Assembly (NCBI GenBank): GCA_910574935.1
Contig: CAJTCU010000004.1
Coordinates: 1-64,000, forward strand
Origin: Oscillospiraceae bacterium
Lineage (GTDB): Bacteria > Bacillota > Clostridia > Oscillospirales > Acutalibacteraceae
Direction: 5' to 3'
DNA: 64,000 bases
In this document: piece by piece, positions 61,834-64,000 of the stretch
How the letters are laid out: every line of letters starts with the position of its first letter
Position numbering within the stretch: the first letter of the stretch is position 1
Program-made: the position numbers and the translations under genes
The notes under the pieces: model-generated
Databases searched by the model: none
Seen by the model: the letters and a program-made list of their open reading frames with translations, nothing else
What the model was told of the DNA's origin: nothing

Positions 61834-63432
61834 TCAAATGTTCAAGTTCTTACGGTACTGTGATGGGCTGATGCCAAAGTGTTTCTTAAATATTCTAGTA
61901 AAATATCCGGGGTCGCTGTATCCCACCATATCCCCTACTTCGTTGACCTTGCTTTTTGGGTCTCGCAATAAATCTGCGGCCTTATAAATTCGGATTTTTG
62001 AAAGATAATCCATAATGGTTTGGCCCGTGCTCTGTTTAAACAATGTGCATAAATACGCCTTACTAATATTCATTTGTACCGCCAGCTCATCCAGAGTCCA
62101 CTGCTTTGCATATTCATTCTGTAGCAACCGCTTCACTTGATTGGTTACATTTCCATATGTTTTGTTCTGGCTTTCCCACATGTTTTGAACAGCGCCATGA
62201 AAATATGAAACCAGGCACTTCTTCAAACTCTCCACATTTGTCTGTCGGAATATCTTCCCTATGGTCTCGTTCTGCTTTTTCATATCCATTGTATCCTGAT
62301 CGCTGAGAGCTGTATAAATCTTCTGCACAAAATGAAAGCAAAAGTTCTTAATATCTTTTTCGTCAATAGCGTCCACGGACAGAAGCCTAATAAATATTTG
62401 CTCAACTTCTGTTTCAATCTTTCCCTCTTCCATATAATTGCCAATGTCCAGATGGAGGCCGTCCAGATAGTGGTACATGGAGTTCATATCCGCAGGTTCC
62501 TGCTTCTGAGCATCTGTTGCAATATAAACGCCGCTTCCGTGAATAAACTGGTCTCTTTGAACCGAGAGTGCCATCTGAAATGAATTGGCTAAATCCATAA
62601 AGCCATGTCCTAAAGTCCCCGCCACAATAGAAACAGGTATTTGTAAGGTGTCAAATATAGTCTCTCTAACTCTCTCGTAGAACTTTGTCACACCTTCTAA
62701 TTCCAGATCCACCCCTTGAACAAAACCCACCAGCTGTTCTTTATCCTCTTGACAAACAAAGCCTCTCCATTCTTGGCTGATGAGCTCCGATACAATATTT
62801 CCTACCGCAAAAGTGTAGAGATACTTTTCTTTTTCCGAACTGCTGAAAGTCTCATACTCTGTAACACGGAGAATAAAGACATTAACCGGCTCTTCTTCGT
62901 CAATATCCAGCCCAAGAAATTCCAAATCTCTACGGGTGGATTCAACACTCTTTGCCCTTGAGCCCAGTAGGCGGAGAAAATACTTTTCCTTTAATAATGG
63001 AATACTACGGTAGAGGAGCACTTCCATTTTCTCTAGTTCATTTTTCCGAGCCCGATTTCCATCCAGTTGTGTTACAATCCGCAGAATCGCCTCCTCTAAT
63101 TCCGCAAAATTTACAGGCTTTAGGATGTAGTCCTCGGCATGAAACCGCATGGCCGTTTTCAGCATCTGTACATCAGAATATCCGCTTACAAAGAGCACCG
63201 GGATCCGCAGTCCCGCCTCCCAAAGTTTTTCGATCAATACGGTCCCGTCCATATGGGGCATTTTCACGTCGCAGATCAAAATATCTGGGCGGCAGGCCAA
63301 AATTTTTTCCAGGGCAATGTCCCCATCCTCCGCATCACCAATAATCTCTATTCCATACTTATTCCAATCAAAATAGTTTTCCAGCCCTGTGCGCACTGTT
63401 TCTTCATCGTCTACGATAAAGGCTTGATACAT
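61834..63432 (-). CDS. Response regulator, YesN type, with AraC DNA-binding domain
   Basis: A 532-aa regulator: receiver domain (1-120) with D8-D9, phospho-acceptor D55 (ILICDVKMPHMDG) and Lys in DYILKPVNF, a long middle region (about 140-420), and a C-terminal AraC-type double HTH (WTLDELAVQMNISKAYLCTLFKQSTGQT, VGYSDPGYFTRIFKKHFG). It probably activates the downstream permease operon in response to the kinase. GGAGG precedes the ATG. A perfect 10-bp inverted repeat lies just upstream. Confidence 0.93.
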   Translation of the reverse strand: MYQAFIVDDEETVRTGLENYFDWNKYGIEIIGDAEDGDIALEKILACRPDILICDVKMPHMDGTVLIEKLWEAGLRIPVLFVSGYSDVQMLKTAMRFHAEDYILKPVNFAELEEAILRIVTQLDGNRARKNELEKMEVLLYRSIPLLKEKYFLRLLGSRAKSVESTRRDLEFLGLDIDEEEPVNVFILRVTEYETFSSSEKEKYLYTFAVGNIVSELISQEWRGFVCQEDKEQLVGFVQGVDLELEGVTKFYERVRETIFDTLQIPVSIVAGTLGHGFMDLANSFQMALSVQRDQFIHGSGVYIATDAQKQEPADMNSMYHYLDGLHLDIGNYMEEGKIETEVEQIFIRLLSVDAIDEKDIKNFCFHFVQKIYTALSDQDTMDMKKQNETIGKIFRQTNVESLKKCLVSYFHGAVQNMWESQNKTYGNVTNQVKRLLQNEYAKQWTLDELAVQMNISKAYLCTLFKQSTGQTIMDYLSKIRIYKAADLLRDPKSKVNEVGDMVGYSDPGYFTRIFKKHFGISPSQYRKNLNI

Positions 63433-63457
63433 TCTTCATCCTCCTGATCTGTGATCC

Positions 63458-63488
63458 CATTTGCTAATAGGCAAATTGTTAGCAAATG
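63458..63488. promoter_or_regulatory. Possible operator upstream of the yesN-like gene
   Basis: CATTTGCTAA (63458-63467) is perfectly inverted at 63479-63488 with 11 nt between, 26-56 nt upstream of the start codon. Symmetry and location suggest a protein-binding site; no -35/-10 was clearly seen next to it. Confidence 0.5.
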
Positions 63489-63508
63489 ACCGGTAAACAA
63501 ATTTCCAA

Positions 63509-63539
63509 ATAAGGAAAAGCGGGAGAACCAACCTCCCGC
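63509..63539 (-). terminator. Terminator after the FAD oxidoreductase unit
   Basis: On the minus strand GCGGGAG (63533-63539) pairs with CTCCCGC (63519-63525) around a 7-nt loop, followed by TTTTCCTTATTT. It separates the oxidoreductase transcript from the two-component genes. Confidence 0.75.
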
Positions 63540-63701
63540 CCTTTGTCTATCTTACCGGGAACAAGGAACAATCTCAATAATCCCCGCCACCCTCGTTATC
63601 TTAGCCTTTGCAAAACAATGGACGCACCCATGTCATGCTCTCTAAAACTAAGTATTACTTAAATATCTTGGACTTATCTCCCCATAAAATTTCCAATTTC
63701 T

Positions 63702-63881
63702 TTAAGGCAATACCGCACAATTCTAAGTACCGTATTGCACAGTCAGATTTTTCTTCAGAGTGTACAGATTGAGCGCCGTCCATCTCACCATTGACCAGCG
63801 AAAGCTGTGCGCTATCACGGAAAATCTGCAAGCAAGACGGTGCTTAAGGCGCCACCCGCGAATGGTGCGGGGTTGCCTTAA
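63702..63881. repeat. 180-bp MITE-like element with 21-bp terminal inverted repeats
   Basis: The left end TTAAGGCAATACCGCACAATT (63702-63722) is inverted at 63861-63881 with 18 of 21 positions equal. A third, partial copy of the same end occurs at 63844-63859 in plus orientation, so the right end also folds into a hairpin. The interior has no open frame. The outer TTAA overlaps the stop codon of the neighbouring oxidoreductase gene (63878-63880). Size, ends and lack of a transposase fit a miniature inverted-repeat element. Confidence 0.7.
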
Positions 63882-64000
63882 TACATAGCGCCGTTCTTCT
63901 TTAGCAGCCCATGCAGGGCATCAATCTCCACCTCTTTGGGAGAAACTGATTTTTTCACAGCCAAAGAAGCTGCCAAGCCCGCCGCTTCGCCCAGGCAGCA
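63878..64000 (-). CDS. FAD-dependent oxidoreductase, C-terminal 40 residues (gene continues beyond the window)
   Basis: The readable end, CLGEAAGLAASLAVKKSVSP, then KEVEIDALHGLLKKNGAMY, is the typical C-terminus of FAD_oxidored-type proteins (GQAAGTAAALA, then LRxxGA). In these the glycine-rich part binds FAD. These enzymes often accompany sugar or polysaccharide loci. The stop codon lies in the terminal repeat of the MITE-like element. Confidence 0.65.
   Translation of the reverse strand, partial: CCLGEAAGLAASLAVKKSVSPKEVEIDALHGLLKKNGAMY

Overview
The window looks like a chromosome segment of an endospore-forming Clostridia, most likely of the Oscillospirales (Ruminococcaceae/Acutalibacteraceae-like). 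The basis is the protein sequences, roughly 50% G+C, spoIVA, sipL and a spoVM-like gene, and the Firmicutes gene order yicC-remA-gmk-rpoZ-priA-def-fmt-rsmB-rlmN-prpC-prkC-rsgA-thiN-spoVM. No rRNA, tRNA or CRISPR array was seen. All assignments come from reading motifs and gene order; no database search was run.

Layout. 1-1100 is a decayed edge with fragments of two radical-SAM genes and one unidentified gene end. 1166-6351, all on the minus strand, is a sporulation block: a SpoIVFB-like site-2 protease, a one-TM partner, spoIVA, sipL behind a sigma-E-like promoter, a membrane-anchored XRE protein, a 29-codon spoVM-like gene and a 57-aa cysteine-rich membrane protein. The two small genes lie just downstream of thiN, where Bacillus subtilis has spoVM. 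6551-19331 (minus) is a housekeeping superoperon for thiamine pyrophosphate, ribosome maturation, the PrkC/PrpC kinase-phosphatase pair, RNA methylation, formyl-Met processing, replication restart, RNA polymerase omega and GMP kinase. 19575-28786 (minus) holds division and envelope genes (rluD-like, lspA, divIVA, ylmH, sepF, yggS, an HlyD-like adaptor), then miaA and mutL. 28903-37046 (minus) has mutS, a ymcA-like gene and miaB, interspersed with small accessory genes and two broken genes.

From 37.4 kb the window becomes accessory and mostly single transcription units with recognisable promoters and terminators: a hemerythrin/CheX-like/receiver fusion, an NhaC antiporter, a UROD-family protein plus an aldo/keto reductase, an 860-aa CoA-disulfide-reductase/rhodanese/sulfite-reductase-like/ferredoxin fusion, amylosucrase facing a GH4 alpha-galactosidase (MelA), an XRE regulator with an ABC exporter, an AEC transporter and a VOC protein. 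The last 9 kb (minus) is a sugar-uptake locus: a YesN/YesM two-component system, Lpl-type permeases and a binding lipoprotein, a Gfo/Idh/MocA dehydrogenase, and the end of an FAD-dependent oxidoreductase.

Most notable: the multidomain sulfur-redox fusion, the hemerythrin-REC fusion, two small sporulation-locus genes, an in-frame TGA in an otherwise intact acetyltransferase, and two MITE-like inverted-repeat elements (43226-43573 and 63702-63881), the second overlapping the stop codon of its neighbour.
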